Assembly (NCBI RefSeq): GCF_013340305.1
Contig: NZ_BLVP01000003.1
Span: 1 to 55,855, forward strand
Length of the DNA: 55,855 nucleotides
Direction of reading: 5' to 3'
Source of the DNA: Desulfovibrio psychrotolerans
GTDB lineage: Bacteria > Desulfobacterota > Desulfovibrionia > Desulfovibrionales > Desulfovibrionaceae
A program made the translations under genes and the position numbers. Under the pieces are notes generated by a model. That model worked only from the letters and a program-made list of their open reading frames with translations. It ran no database searches and was not told the DNA's origin. This document shows, piece after piece, positions 1 through 8,539 of the stretch (position 1 is its first letter; every line of letters starts with the position of its first letter).

Positions 1-138
1 TTTGATGGTGTTCAGCATTTCCATCAAAAGGGAGAACCTCTCGATTTTCAAGAGGAACTGTCAGATCAAATCGAAACTACTTCAAATAAGTGGCAAAACC
101 CTCAGCAGAATACGCACCTGCCTTTCATAGGGGCTCAA
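1..138 (-). pseudogene. AbiEii-like toxin, broken 5' end
   Basis: Directly downstream of the AbiEi-type gene a TTG start overlaps its stop codon (TTGA). The frame reads SPYERQVRILLRVLPLI, which resembles the start of AbiEii nucleotidyltransferase toxins, which normally follow their antitoxin in this way. The frame then hits TGA. Coding-like sequence continues in other frames (EVVSI, then DLTVPLENREVLPFDG), so at least one frameshift has occurred. None of the later toxin motifs (KGGTAINLF-like, D-x-D) are visible before the window edge. I infer a dead or decaying toxin gene. The family assignment rests on about 17 residues plus gene order. Confidence 0.5.
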
Positions 139-914
139 AACAGCACCTCTTCGCTCAATACTGGAACAGTTATCTGGAACTCTTTGTCCAACTTCCCACC
201 CTTCACGATAACTCGCTTGCCGGAACCAAGGTCAACCACATCTTTTTCCAAGTCTTTGTACCATCTGTGGCCGGACTCCCGTGCCATATACAGAAAAAGC
301 CGTTTAACCTTGATCGTTGCGCATTGCTCCAAAAGCTCTTGCATGATGCCCGGGCGCAGAGTGCCCATACCACCCACGAGCTGGAAGGCTTCATTAAAAC
401 CGACCTTCGCGGGAACATGGTAAAGAAGCTCCAGCACTGCCCGCTCAGGAGCTGAAACTGTCACGGCAAAAGCACCGGCGTCATATCGCGTGAAGCTTGT
501 CGCCAAAGAAAACGGCAAAAACGACGATGCGCTGAAGACGATATCCGCCCCCTGAAAGCGCTTTCTAAACCATTCCGGAAGCTTGCACTTATGAGGACCA
601 AAGAGGAAAAATCTCCGGTCGTCCATCGCCGCGTAATGAGAATACCCCAATAGCTCAAGAGCGGTCCTGCCTCCTGCATGGACCAAGTGCGCACTCTCGT
701 ACTGCATTCCGTGCAATGCTCCAAGCTTGGTTACTTTGCCGTGGGTTTTGGCATACGCCCCTCGTCCCACAGACACGAGCCATCCCTCCTTGATATAACG
801 CTGCGTCAGGGAATTGCTCACGCCCAAGTCGGCCAATTCGGTTGCAGTCTTCACAGCACCCTCTGGCCACCCCTGTATCAGGCGGTTTATTTTTGTTCCT
901 ATTAACGTACTCAT
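135..914 (-). CDS. AbiEi-family type IV antitoxin / transcriptional regulator
   Basis: A 259-residue protein. The N-terminus (about residues 1-60) looks like the winged helix of AbiEi antitoxins (ATELADLGVSNSLTQRYIKEGWL, then RGAYA). It is followed by the usual alpha/beta C-terminal part with H-x-GG-RTALELLG and SAPERAVLELL. In characterised AbiE systems this protein represses its own operon and neutralises the AbiEii nucleotidyltransferase. Here the next gene is broken, so the antitoxin is probably an orphan that still acts as a regulator. A sigma70-like promoter and a perfect 10-bp inverted repeat lie just upstream. The ATG start is 8 bases past the -10 box, so the message has almost no leader. 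Confidence 0.75.
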   Translation of the reverse strand: MSTLIGTKINRLIQGWPEGAVKTATELADLGVSNSLTQRYIKEGWLVSVGRGAYAKTHGKVTKLGALHGMQYESAHLVHAGGRTALELLGYSHYAAMDDRRFFLFGPHKCKLPEWFRKRFQGADIVFSASSFLPFSLATSFTRYDAGAFAVTVSAPERAVLELLYHVPAKVGFNEAFQLVGGMGTLRPGIMQELLEQCATIKVKRLFLYMARESGHRWYKDLEKDVVDLGSGKRVIVKGGKLDKEFQITVPVLSEEVLF

Positions 915-921
915 AGTGCTT

Positions 922-966
922 TTATTAGCGCAATTTTAAACCATAGGCAATCATCAGTTTAAAATT
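922..966 (-). promoter_or_regulatory. Promoter and operator-like repeat of the AbiEi gene
   Basis: On the minus strand a -35 TTGCCT (945-950) and a -10 TAATAA (922-927) are 17 bases apart. A perfect inverted repeat, AATTTTAAAC (932-941) and GTTTAAAATT (957-966), straddles the -35 box. AbiEi proteins are known to repress their own promoters by binding inverted repeats, so this is the likely operator. Confidence 0.55.
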
Positions 967-1164
967 TCACCTGTTAAAACACTATTAGTACGTTTTCTTG
1001 AGCGAAAACAAACCACCACCCGACCAGAAGCTCTAATCAAGCGAGCAGGACAACTTCTGCACATGAAGCCGCTGGGCATAACCATCACCACGCTTGCGAA
1101 ACGGCTCGGCATATCCCGCAAGACGCTTTCCGTCACCGTGAACGAGCACCCGTCCCGCCCGTAG
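955..1164 (+). pseudogene. HigA-like HTH antitoxin fragment
   Basis: The plus frame reads RPEALIKRAGQLLHMKPLG and then a helix-turn-helix-like ITTLAKRLGISRKTLSVTVNEH, as in HigA/VapI antitoxins. There is no usable start at the 5' end of the similarity: the only ATG, at 1063, would give 33 residues. The frame ends prematurely (PSRP, stop) exactly where a local repeat begins at about 1149. No HigB partner is present. I read it as a truncated remnant. Confidence 0.45.
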
Positions 1165-1760
1165 CTGCGTTCCCGCGTGCGGGCTGTTGCGACATGGCTG
1201 CGCGGGCATTGCCGCCCGCCTTTTGTGCGTAGGTTTCCCCCTCCCCGCCCCCATTGCCATCGGCATCGTCCTGTGCTATTCTTTCATCCAAGGGAGACAT
1301 GTTCCGATGGTCGTCCTCCGCAAGGAGGCTTGGGCTTCGACCGGGGGTGCCGCCGGTGCTCGGACCGTCTCCCTGCTCCCCACTGCGCACGCCCTCAACA
1401 AACGGTTGCACTTCCTTCGGGCTTGTTATACATCGCCGCCTGAAACAGCACCCCCTCCCCCAACTGCGCCTGCTGCCCCATCTGCACACGCTGCAAAAAC
1501 TCCACCCCGTCCCGCCCGTAGCTGCGTTCCAGCGTGCGGGCAGTGCGACATAGCCGCATCGGGCCGCACTCCTGTCTTCTGATAATATGTCGCCCCGTCC
1601 CCACTCCCCTTGCTACAGTCTTCGGGAGATGCTATATTTTCATCAGACGAGGATGTAGTGACCTGCGTACCGCAAGAGCCGTCAGGCTGATAGCGTACTT
1701 GATCCAAGGTATTGTTGGAGCGCAGGCGAGCATCCTCTTCTTTTTGTAGCTGAACCAAGC
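1149..1760. repeat. Diverged tandem duplication, about 360-bp unit
   Basis: Two blocks start with nearly the same bases, CGTCCCGCCCGTAGCTGCGT, at about 1150 and about 1508, and stay alignable for roughly 250 bases (for example GTGCTATTCTTTCATC near 1272 against ATGCTATATTTTCATC near 1629). On the minus strand the second copy has a coding look in shifting frames (DENIASPEDCSKGSGDGATYYQKTG; DGVEFLQRVQMGQQAQLGEG). I infer a decayed minus-strand gene that was duplicated in tandem. I do not recognise the product. Confidence 0.45.
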
Positions 1761-1766
1761 GCCCAG

Positions 1767-1905
1767 TGAAGTGCCCTATAGGTGACGGACACGAAGCGAT
1801 AGGTTATCGCCCGCCCATGAGGAGAAGTACATGGGAAAATCGATCAAGTATTCGAAAGAGTTCAAGCTGTCCGCCGTTAAGCTCACCACGGAGTTGGGGG
1901 GTATC
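1767..1905 (+). mobile_element. IS3-family element, left-end remnant
   Basis: The segment starts with TGAAGTGCCCTATAGGTGAC, a TG-initiated end typical of IS3-type terminal repeats, and leads directly into a transposase OrfA start at 1831. Similarity stops after about 24 codons. No OrfB and no right end are seen, so only a fragment remains. The right boundary is approximate. Confidence 0.5.
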
Positions 1906-1965
1906 GATAATACGCCTCCCCACCCTCCAGCCCCTTGCCCCCTGTCTAATCAGGTACTATATTAG
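1831..1965 (+). pseudogene. Truncated IS3-type transposase OrfA
   Basis: ATG at 1831 is preceded by GAGGAGAAGTAC. The first 24 residues (GKSIKYSKEFKLSAVKLTTE) match the start of IS3-type OrfA helix-turn-helix proteins, whose N-termini read K-x-R/K-x-Y/F-S-x-E-F-K-x-x-A-V. After residue 24 the reading becomes proline-rich and runs to a stop at 1963-1965 with no further similarity. This is a non-functional fragment. Confidence 0.6.
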
Positions 1966-2215
1966 TCGCCTCTATGTTGCTTTGGCCCGTAGCGGTGGGG
2001 CCGTTGTCCTCCGGCCTTGCGGACAACGGCAGCGTATCGGGGGCGGTGCCGGTTTCCGCCTGCGAGGGCTCGCTCCTCGACCACAGCAACACCCTTCTTT
2101 TCTTTCCCAAAAAGTTATCCCGCGCGGAAAACGCCGCCTCGCTGAAGACAGAATAGTCCTGCGTCACTACCAACATGCCATCAAACACAGAGCATACCCC
2201 CATTGGGGGGGGCAT
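1946..2215 (-). CDS. Small protein of unknown function, uncertain
   Basis: An 89-codon minus-strand frame (VTQDYSVFSEAAFSARDNFLGKKRRVLLW...) of plausible composition lies between the IS3 fragment and the Fic antitoxin gene. It could be the upstream half of the decayed minus-strand gene at 1149-1760, split by the IS3 element. That is inference from orientation only. No family is recognised and no good ribosome-binding site is seen, so it may be non-coding. Confidence 0.25.
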   Translation of the reverse strand: MPPPMGVCSVFDGMLVVTQDYSVFSEAAFSARDNFLGKKRRVLLWSRSEPSQAETGTAPDTLPLSARPEDNGPTATGQSNIEATNIVPD

Positions 2216-2277
2216 CCCTTTACTGTCCAGAAAACAAGAAGTTTGCCTTTCGCCTATGCAAAGGATATTCTTTTGCT

Positions 2278-2514
2278 ATGAACAACACACGAACCTACAC
2301 GTTCTCCAAGGCAAAACGCCCCACAACCAAGGCTGAAATACAAGCACGCCGACTCAGACATGCCAAGGCATCCTTGGAAATTGAAGGGCTCTACCTCACC
2401 TGTGAAGAAATCGTCGTGTTTGAAGAATGCATACGCAATGGCTGCTCGCTTGAGGAACGCACCTCCCTGCTGAAAAAGCGTTTCCCCCATTATGACAGAT
2501 CGCTACGCACATAG
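2278..2514 (+). CDS. Class I Fic antitoxin (VbhA-like)
   Basis: A 78-residue protein encoded just ahead of the Fic toxin and overlapping it by 23 bases. Residues 32-37 read SLEIEG and fit the class I antitoxin inhibitory motif [S/T]-x-x-x-E-[G/N], with Glu36 as the residue that would block ATP gamma-phosphate placement in the Fic active site. The ATG at 2278 has AAGGA about 12 bases upstream and is preferred over the in-frame ATG at 2203, which lies in sequence without coding character. The basic N-terminus is followed by helices, as in VbhA. The overlapping pair indicates translational coupling and a toxin-antitoxin role. Confidence 0.75.
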   Translation: MNNTRTYTFSKAKRPTTKAEIQARRLRHAKASLEIEGLYLTCEEIVVFEECIRNGCSLEERTSLLKKRFPHYDRSLRT

Positions 2515-3079
2515 GGACGGATATACCTATCCGGACTCTCCCGTCCTCCGGAACAAGGCAGGCCATACGGACCAAGGGGCGCTTGACAAATTTGAGCGCC
2601 TTTCTGTTACCAACCGCATGGTTGAAGATCCCCCTGCGGGAAATTTTGACTACCTCCACCTAAAGGCCATACACCATCACCTGTTTCAGGATGTCTATGA
2701 TTGGGCAGGCGAAGAACGAAACGTTTCCATATCCAAAGGCCAAACCCGATTCGCCACACCATGCTTTATCAACCAAGCAGTAACAGAGCTTTTCAACCGT
2801 CTGGCCAACGAAGACCATCTGCGAACGGCCCCGCCAGAACTTTTCGTAGAGAGAGCTGCCTATTACGCACTTGAATTGAACGTTGCCCATCCTTTTCGCG
2901 AAGGAAATGGTCGTGCAATACGCTACTTCCTTTCCCTGCTCGCCCAAAATGCAGACTACGAAATCGACGAAGAAGTACTCAAGGGAGGCTGGCTGGAAGC
3001 ATGCACCAAGGGCATGTTGGACGACGGACTCCTCATGCGCAACGTCTTGGCCCATGCCCTCATAATTCTTGAAGACTAG
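2492..3079 (+). CDS. fic: Fic-domain toxin (protein AMPylator)
   Basis: A 195-residue Fic protein. The catalytic motif HPFREGNGR is at residues 133-141 and matches HxFx(D/E)GNGR in full, so His135-type catalysis and ATP binding should be intact. The upstream segment with HHHLFQDVYDWAGEERNV is the conserved hairpin and flap region. Fic toxins transfer AMP (or related groups) to target proteins such as gyrase and topoisomerase IV. The small upstream gene carries the matching inhibitory motif, which makes this a class I Fic toxin-antitoxin pair. It is the only intact toxin system in this eroded island. The 27 bases to the convergent NRPS gene show no clear terminator. Confidence 0.9.
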   Translation: MTDRYAHRDGYTYPDSPVLRNKAGHTDQGALDKFERLSVTNRMVEDPPAGNFDYLHLKAIHHHLFQDVYDWAGEERNVSISKGQTRFATPCFINQAVTELFNRLANEDHLRTAPPELFVERAAYYALELNVAHPFREGNGRAIRYFLSLLAQNADYEIDEEVLKGGWLEACTKGMLDDGLLMRNVLAHALIILED

Positions 3080-3106
3080 CTAACATCAACTTTTGATTCT
3101 CTCCCC

Positions 3107-6100
3107 CTACCCCAAATACTCCAGAATATGCTTGGCCACCCCATCCACAAGCCCCGGCGCGAGCATGGTTTCGTGGGTTCCTTCCGTCCATCGCAGGTCA
3201 ATGTTCTCCTTGCGCAGAAAACGGCTCCAGCCCTGATAGTCGTCATCGGGCACAATCTGGGCGTTGCCTGAAAAATCCAGCGCACGCACAAGCAATATGC
3301 GCTTGTCAGTGGGCGTAGGCGAGGTATACCGGGCAACGGCAATGGTGTTGATGCGGTAAGTCTGCAACAGGTTATCCATCTGCACGGCGCTGAACCCGGC
3401 AGGAAGCAGCCCTTCCCTTTCACCGCACTCCACAAGGTATGCCAGCTTCCCTTCGCGCGGCAACGAACGCAAAACCTGCTCGTCAAACCCGAACGATTCC
3501 TGCAACAGCGTCTTCAGCAATTCCACATCATCCTTGGCCGCTATCTTCCGGCTTTGGCTGCTATCCGCCACGGTATCAAGAATAAGCACAGGCCCCGCTC
3601 CATACCCCATCCGCTCATAGAGGCAGGCGGCCTCATACGCCAGCAGCCCCCCGAAGCTCCAGCCCCCGAAGACGATATCGCGCGTCTCCACCTTGAGTAT
3701 CTCTTCCAGATAATAAGCCGCCAGATCCTCCACCCGGTGCAGTTCCGTGTTCAGGGCCGTTCTCTCCGGCCTGAACCCCGCCGCCTCCACCGCGTACACG
3801 GTGTATTCATGGCCCAGCAGACTCGCAAGGCCGCTGTAGCAGAACACGCTCCCCCCCACCGGATGGAACAGAAACAGATTCTTCCCGCCTTCCTTATGGC
3901 AGAGTCGTATAACCGGGCTGTCATTCGCCTGCGCCTTGCCCCGGAACAATCCGGCAAGCTGCGCTATGGTGGGGTGCGCAAAAAGCTCATTCACCGTAAG
4001 ATGAACCCCCATCTCCTTCTCGATCATGGCAATCAGGCGTATGGCCAGAATGCTGTGCCCGCCCAGATTGAAAAAGCTTACCTCCGCATCGGCCACATCC
4101 ACTCCGAGCAGCCGCTTCCACATCCCTGCCAGCTTCTCCTCAACCTCTCCCTCCGGCCTGCGGCCCCCTGTGGCAACATGCCGCCCCACCGGCGAAGGCA
4201 GCCCCTTCCTGTCCACCTTGCGGTTCATGGAGAAGGGAAGCTCCACCATGGGAACATAATACTCGGGCACGCAGTACGAAGGCAGCTGCACTTCCAGATA
4301 ACTCCGCAACGCCGCCGTATCCACCTCCCCCACCACATAGGCAGCCAGACTCTTCTCCCCTCCGCTGCGAAAAGCCCCCGCCACCACCGCCACCTGCCGC
4401 ACGCCGGGAAAACCGGCAACGGCGTTTTCCACCTCGCCCACCTCAACCCGGTTACCCCGAATCTTCACCTGCTGGTCCTCGCGCCCCACATAAAAGAGCA
4501 GACCATCCTTCATAAACCCGTTGTCGCCCGTGCGGTAGCAGCGCTCATCCCCGGCAGTCACAAAGGCACCATCGCCCCCGCTTCCGGGCAGATATCCTCT
4601 GCAAACCCCCGCTCCCGAAATCCAGATCTCGCCCGTCACGGAATCCGGCAGCACGCGGCCATCCCTGTCACGGATGGTAATATCCACCCCCTGCAATGCC
4701 CGGCCGATGGGATACGATGAAAACGCCCTGTAATTGCTGAAATCTATGCGAAACGCGCTGCTGTCCACCGTGCACTCCGTAGGCCCGTACACATTAAACA
4801 GCACCACCCCCTCATTCCCCGCAATACCGTAAAACTTGCGTATGGTATCCGGCCTGAGAATCTCCCCCGCCAGCAGTATCCGTCTGACAGGCAGCGCCAG
4901 CTTGCGTTCAAAAAGATACTCCACCAGCACATTGAAGAACGCCGGGGTCATATCACACAGGTCTATGCCGTTGCGCACAAGGCAGGCATGAAAAAGCTCC
5001 GGGCTTTTCCGCTCCGCATCAGACATCACATACAGCGTATTGCCGCAAAAGATGGATACCGCAAGCTGCTGCACGGACGCATCAAAAGAAAGAGGAGCAA
5101 CCAGCGCAACCTTTCCGCACCCCTGCGCAAACTCCCGCAACGCCCGCAGGATATGCAGAAGATGCCGATGCTCCACCACAACCCCCTTGGGAACACCTGT
5201 GGAGCCGCTGGTATACACAATGTACGCCGCCTGTTCCGGGGCACAAACGGGCAGTTCCGCAGCAGCGAGCGAATACATATACTCCGTGCCGAACCGGCAC
5301 CTCCCGGCTGCCTGCACCACCGCAGGATTCTTGCGGATAACAACGTCATAGCGATACTCCGCCAGTTCCGCATTGCCCACGTCAATGCCCGTTATGGCAA
5401 TCTCCACGGGAACAGGCGATTCCGCCGCCCACTCCGCGAAAAACCGGCCGGGTACAAACAGCTCAGCGGCGGCATCCAAACGCAGCAGCCCGCTGTTGCT
5501 GCCGGATGCAAGGGCATGGGCCTTCAGCGCGTCACGCAACGCATCCCGCCTGTCCATGTCCCATACGCTCCCAACAAACAGCACCCCCTCGTCAGAGAGC
5601 ATCTGCACGGCGGCATCCAACACACGGCGCAGATAGGCATACCCCGGAAAATTCTCCACCACCCCGTGCAGCGCAATAAGGTCAAACTCCTCCCCTTCCA
5701 GAAAAGAGATATCCAGCGCGTCCATCTGATGCGTCCGCACCGGCACGTCCGCCTTCCAAAGCCCTATGCGGTCCAGCTCGTTCCGCGCCAGTTCAACAGC
5801 CGTGTAGCAGTCCGATGCGCCCATGAGCGTGCGTGCCACAACACCCGAGCCGCTTCCGATATCCAGCACCCGCTTTTGCCGCATTCCGGCAATGCCGCTC
5901 TTGCCCAGCACATTGTCTGCCAGCGCGTGCAGCACCTCCCCGCCCAGCGGGGCGGCGTCAAACACGCTCTTCCACGCCCCATCGCTGCCCGCCTGCGCAA
6001 CGTGCTCCCAGAATGCTGTGCTCGCAAGCTCGGTTCCCTTCTCCACGCACTGCGAAACCTCTGGCACGTCTATGCACAGCACATGCGCAATGCCGGGAAG

Positions 6101-6526
6101 CCGATACCGCAGATACTCCGCCTCCCGCAGGCAATGGCTGTCGGTTATGATCAGGCGCGCGGGCCTGAGCATGGCTTCCTGTCGGGCCAGCGGCTGCTCG
6201 CGTTCCACCGGCACATACACCGCTCCCGCCCGCAGCACCCCAAAGGCTGCGGCAAGAAACAATGCCCCGCGCCTGCAAAGCACTCCCACCGCCGCCTCGC
6301 TGCCATAGTCCATATGCACTATGAACCGGGCCACGGCAGCAGAAAGGCCATCCAGTTCCGAAAACCGCAACGATGCAGCCTCGTCCGCCAGTGCCGCACG
6401 GTCCGGATACCGCTCCACCACAGCGCGGATCATTTCCTCTAGGGTGGCACCGTCCCGCGCGGCCTCCCCGTTCTGCTCTCTGCGGTGTGCGGGCAAGTCG
6501 AGCCTGAGGTCGGAAAGCTTCATCAT
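3107..6526 (-). CDS. NRPS releasing module: A(interrupted by MT)-T-TE
   Basis: About 1139 residues and no condensation domain. The adenylation domain starts near residue 30 and has its a2 core (VLRAGAVYVPV) near 100. It is then interrupted by a SAM-dependent methyltransferase (about 190-400, motif VLDIGSGSG) and resumes with a3 (YTSGSTGVPKG) near 440, continuing to about 775. A carrier domain (GGHSILA, about 822-828) and a thioesterase (about 885-1135, GWSFG nucleophile near 958, Asp near 985, His in GTHET) follow. Pocket residues D-A-Q-D-L-A-V-V-D-K differ at one position from the published Gln code DAQDLGVVDK. Insertions between a2 and a3 are known in interrupted A domains that methylate the bound amino acid. 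It must receive its chain from the C-terminal C domain of the upstream megasynthase in trans. ATG 6526 follows AAGGAC and is preferred over the in-frame TTG just before it. Confidence 0.92.
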   Translation of the reverse strand: MMKLSDLRLDLPAHRREQNGEAARDGATLEEMIRAVVERYPDRAALADEAASLRFSELDGLSAAVARFIVHMDYGSEAAVGVLCRRGALFLAAAFGVLRAGAVYVPVEREQPLARQEAMLRPARLIITDSHCLREAEYLRYRLPGIAHVLCIDVPEVSQCVEKGTELASTAFWEHVAQAGSDGAWKSVFDAAPLGGEVLHALADNVLGKSGIAGMRQKRVLDIGSGSGVVARTLMGASDCYTAVELARNELDRIGLWKADVPVRTHQMDALDISFLEGEEFDLIALHGVVENFPGYAYLRRVLDAAVQMLSDEGVLFVGSVWDMDRRDALRDALKAHALASGSNSGLLRLDAAAELFVPGRFFAEWAAESPVPVEIAITGIDVGNAELAEYRYDVVIRKNPAVVQAAGRCRFGTEYMYSLAAAELPVCAPEQAAYIVYTSGSTGVPKGVVVEHRHLLHILRALREFAQGCGKVALVAPLSFDASVQQLAVSIFCGNTLYVMSDAERKSPELFHACLVRNGIDLCDMTPAFFNVLVEYLFERKLALPVRRILLAGEILRPDTIRKFYGIAGNEGVVLFNVYGPTECTVDSSAFRIDFSNYRAFSSYPIGRALQGVDITIRDRDGRVLPDSVTGEIWISGAGVCRGYLPGSGGDGAFVTAGDERCYRTGDNGFMKDGLLFYVGREDQQVKIRGNRVEVGEVENAVAGFPGVRQVAVVAGAFRSGGEKSLAAYVVGEVDTAALRSYLEVQLPSYCVPEYYVPMVELPFSMNRKVDRKGLPSPVGRHVATGGRRPEGEVEEKLAGMWKRLLGVDVADAEVSFFNLGGHSILAIRLIAMIEKEMGVHLTVNELFAHPTIAQLAGLFRGKAQANDSPVIRLCHKEGGKNLFLFHPVGGSVFCYSGLASLLGHEYTVYAVEAAGFRPERTALNTELHRVEDLAAYYLEEILKVETRDIVFGGWSFGGLLAYEAACLYERMGYGAGPVLILDTVADSSQSRKIAAKDDVELLKTLLQESFGFDEQVLRSLPREGKLAYLVECGEREGLLPAGFSAVQMDNLLQTYRINTIAVARYTSPTPTDKRILLVRALDFSGNAQIVPDDDYQGWSRFLRKENIDLRWTEGTHETMLAPGLVDGVAKHILEYLG

Positions 6527-6560
6527 CAATGTCCTTTCGCCGTCTGACGATTAAGAAATC

Positions 6561-6600
6561 TTGGTCCCGCAAGCCGTTTGGAAACGACGTGCGGGACCAA
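6561..6600 (-). other. Intercistronic hairpin between the two synthetase genes
   Basis: A perfect 11-bp inverted repeat, TTGGTCCCGCA and TGCGGGACCAA, with an 18-base loop, sits in the 150-base gap between the megasynthase stop and the releasing-module start. No T-run follows, so it is more likely an mRNA stability or processing element, or an attenuator, than a full terminator. Confidence 0.5.
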
Positions 6601-6676
6601 AGAACCATGAAAAGCTGATACAGCGCAATACGGCACAATACGTCACTTGCACTTCGCCCCGGCAGATTCCCGGCCC

Positions 6677-8539
6677 TTAACGCGCTATGCCGGTCAGAAA
6701 ATTCTCGTAATAACCAAGCCAGTCTTCCGCCGTTTCCACCGCCAGCACGCGGGTGTCATGGTCAAAGCGCACAACGGTTGCCTCCCTGCCGCCTGCACCG
6801 TCCTGCACAAGGCATACAAGATCATGCCCCCGTTCAAGCACGGCATTCTGCACACCGCTCCGTCCGGCATCACCATACCCGAACGCTATGCGCAGCACCC
6901 CACCCTCTCCCGTTTCCCCGTCAGTCTGCGTGGCTGGCCTTGTGTCAGGCCCCGCTGCTGCCTGATTTACCTGACTTGCCTTATTTACCTGATTTACCTG
7001 ATAAGACTCATCGCCCGCATCCCGCACGGCAGTCAATTCCGCCTGCGTACGCAGAAGCAGCTCATCAAACTCGGTATCATCATCCAAGCGGAACGGAATC
7101 AAAACGCCATCCACGTCCACCGCAAGGTCCTGCCGGCCTGTAACCCGCCCCAGCAACACCGCAAAGGTCGCAAGCATCACCGCAGCCACAGAAACGCCCC
7201 TGCCCTCCGCCAGCACCCCCAGACTTCTCCGCAGCTCACCCGGCAGCACCCTGCGCACACTCGCCACCGCACGCCGCTCCCGGGGCACATAGGCAAAATC
7301 AACAGGCAACGCCGGGTCTCCTGTGGTCATCTTCTCCAGAATGCGCACCACATCTTCCGCCATGCCTATTACGTTGGCCCGGCTGAAGAGGTCCGCGTAA
7401 TACTCCAGCGCAAAGCTTATGCGGTCGCCCACATCGCTGACAAAGATGGAAAGGTCCGTCTTGCTCACGGGCTTGCTGAACCGCAGCGATTCGAACAGGT
7501 GGTAATCACCAGTGCCGTACTCAAAATTCATATAGGAAAGAATTATTTCAGAAAGCAATGACCGCTCCGGGCACAGCGGCGGCTTCAGGTCCATGAGCAG
7601 ATCGTTCAGGATGTACGAACTATGCCGCAGAGCCTCGTTGCTCACCGCCTGATTCTCCTTGAGCAGCCTTCCCAGCGGCGTTCCGGCTCGCACACCAAGC
7701 CGCAGGGGCTGCAGCGATGCCAGCATGCCCGCCGTGTTAAGATACTCCTTCCTGTTGTCCACGGTAATGGCCAGCACCACGTCTTCGTTCCCGGTATAGG
7801 CATGCGCAAGCACTGCCCAGGCAGTCATGACCACATGGTAATTGGTCACCCCTTCCCGGCGTGCCAGCCCCTTTATGCCCGCCACAACCTCTGCGGGAAG
7901 CTCAAACTCATACGTCCCCCCGCGGAAGGTATGCACCGGCGGACGCGGAAAATCAGAAGGCAGGTCCAGCGTGGGCACGCCATCACTGAACACACCGTGC
8001 CAGTATTCCTTGTCTTCCCGGCTGGCATGGGTGAACTGATGCCATGCAAAATCCTTCATCTGCAGCCGCACGGGTTCCAGCACTTGCCCGTGATACAAGG
8101 CATACAGTTCCACATTAAACAACGATATGGTTCTGCCGTCCGCCAGCGCGTGGTGAATGTCATAATACAGCACATGCTGCGTTCCGTTCACCACCAGCAG
8201 CAGCACCCTGAACCCTCTCTCCCGTTTCAGGTCAAAAGGCCTGATGAAGGTTTCCTTGAGGGCGATGTCGGCAATATGCACCTCTTCCAGCGTAAACCCT
8301 TCAAAGGGATGGATAATCATGTTGGGGTGTTCTGCATCGAAATCGCAGAACGATGTGCGCAGCACCTCATGCCGCTCTATCAGGGTGGCGATGGATTGCT
8401 CCAGCCGCGCCTTGTCCACATCGGCGGGAAGCCGCAAAAACGCCGGAAGATTGTATCCGGTGTGGTCGCTCCCCAGCATATCCGCATACAGTATGGAAAG
8501 CTGTTCACGGCCCACAGGATACGTATCGCGGACAGGCGC
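6677..8539 (-). other. Megasynthase C-terminus: C domain plus truncated C fragment
   Basis: C5 (HHALADG) would use the T5 chain as donor and the Gln carrier of the next protein as acceptor. After it, about 190 residues resemble only the C-terminal half of a condensation domain (VSVAAVMLATFAVLLGRVTGRQDLAVD) with no HHxxxDG. They carry a repeat-rich insert (QVNQVNKASQVNQ, 9-12 bp DNA repeats near 6963-7005). This may be a vestige of a lost module or an inter-protein docking region. Confidence 0.6.
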
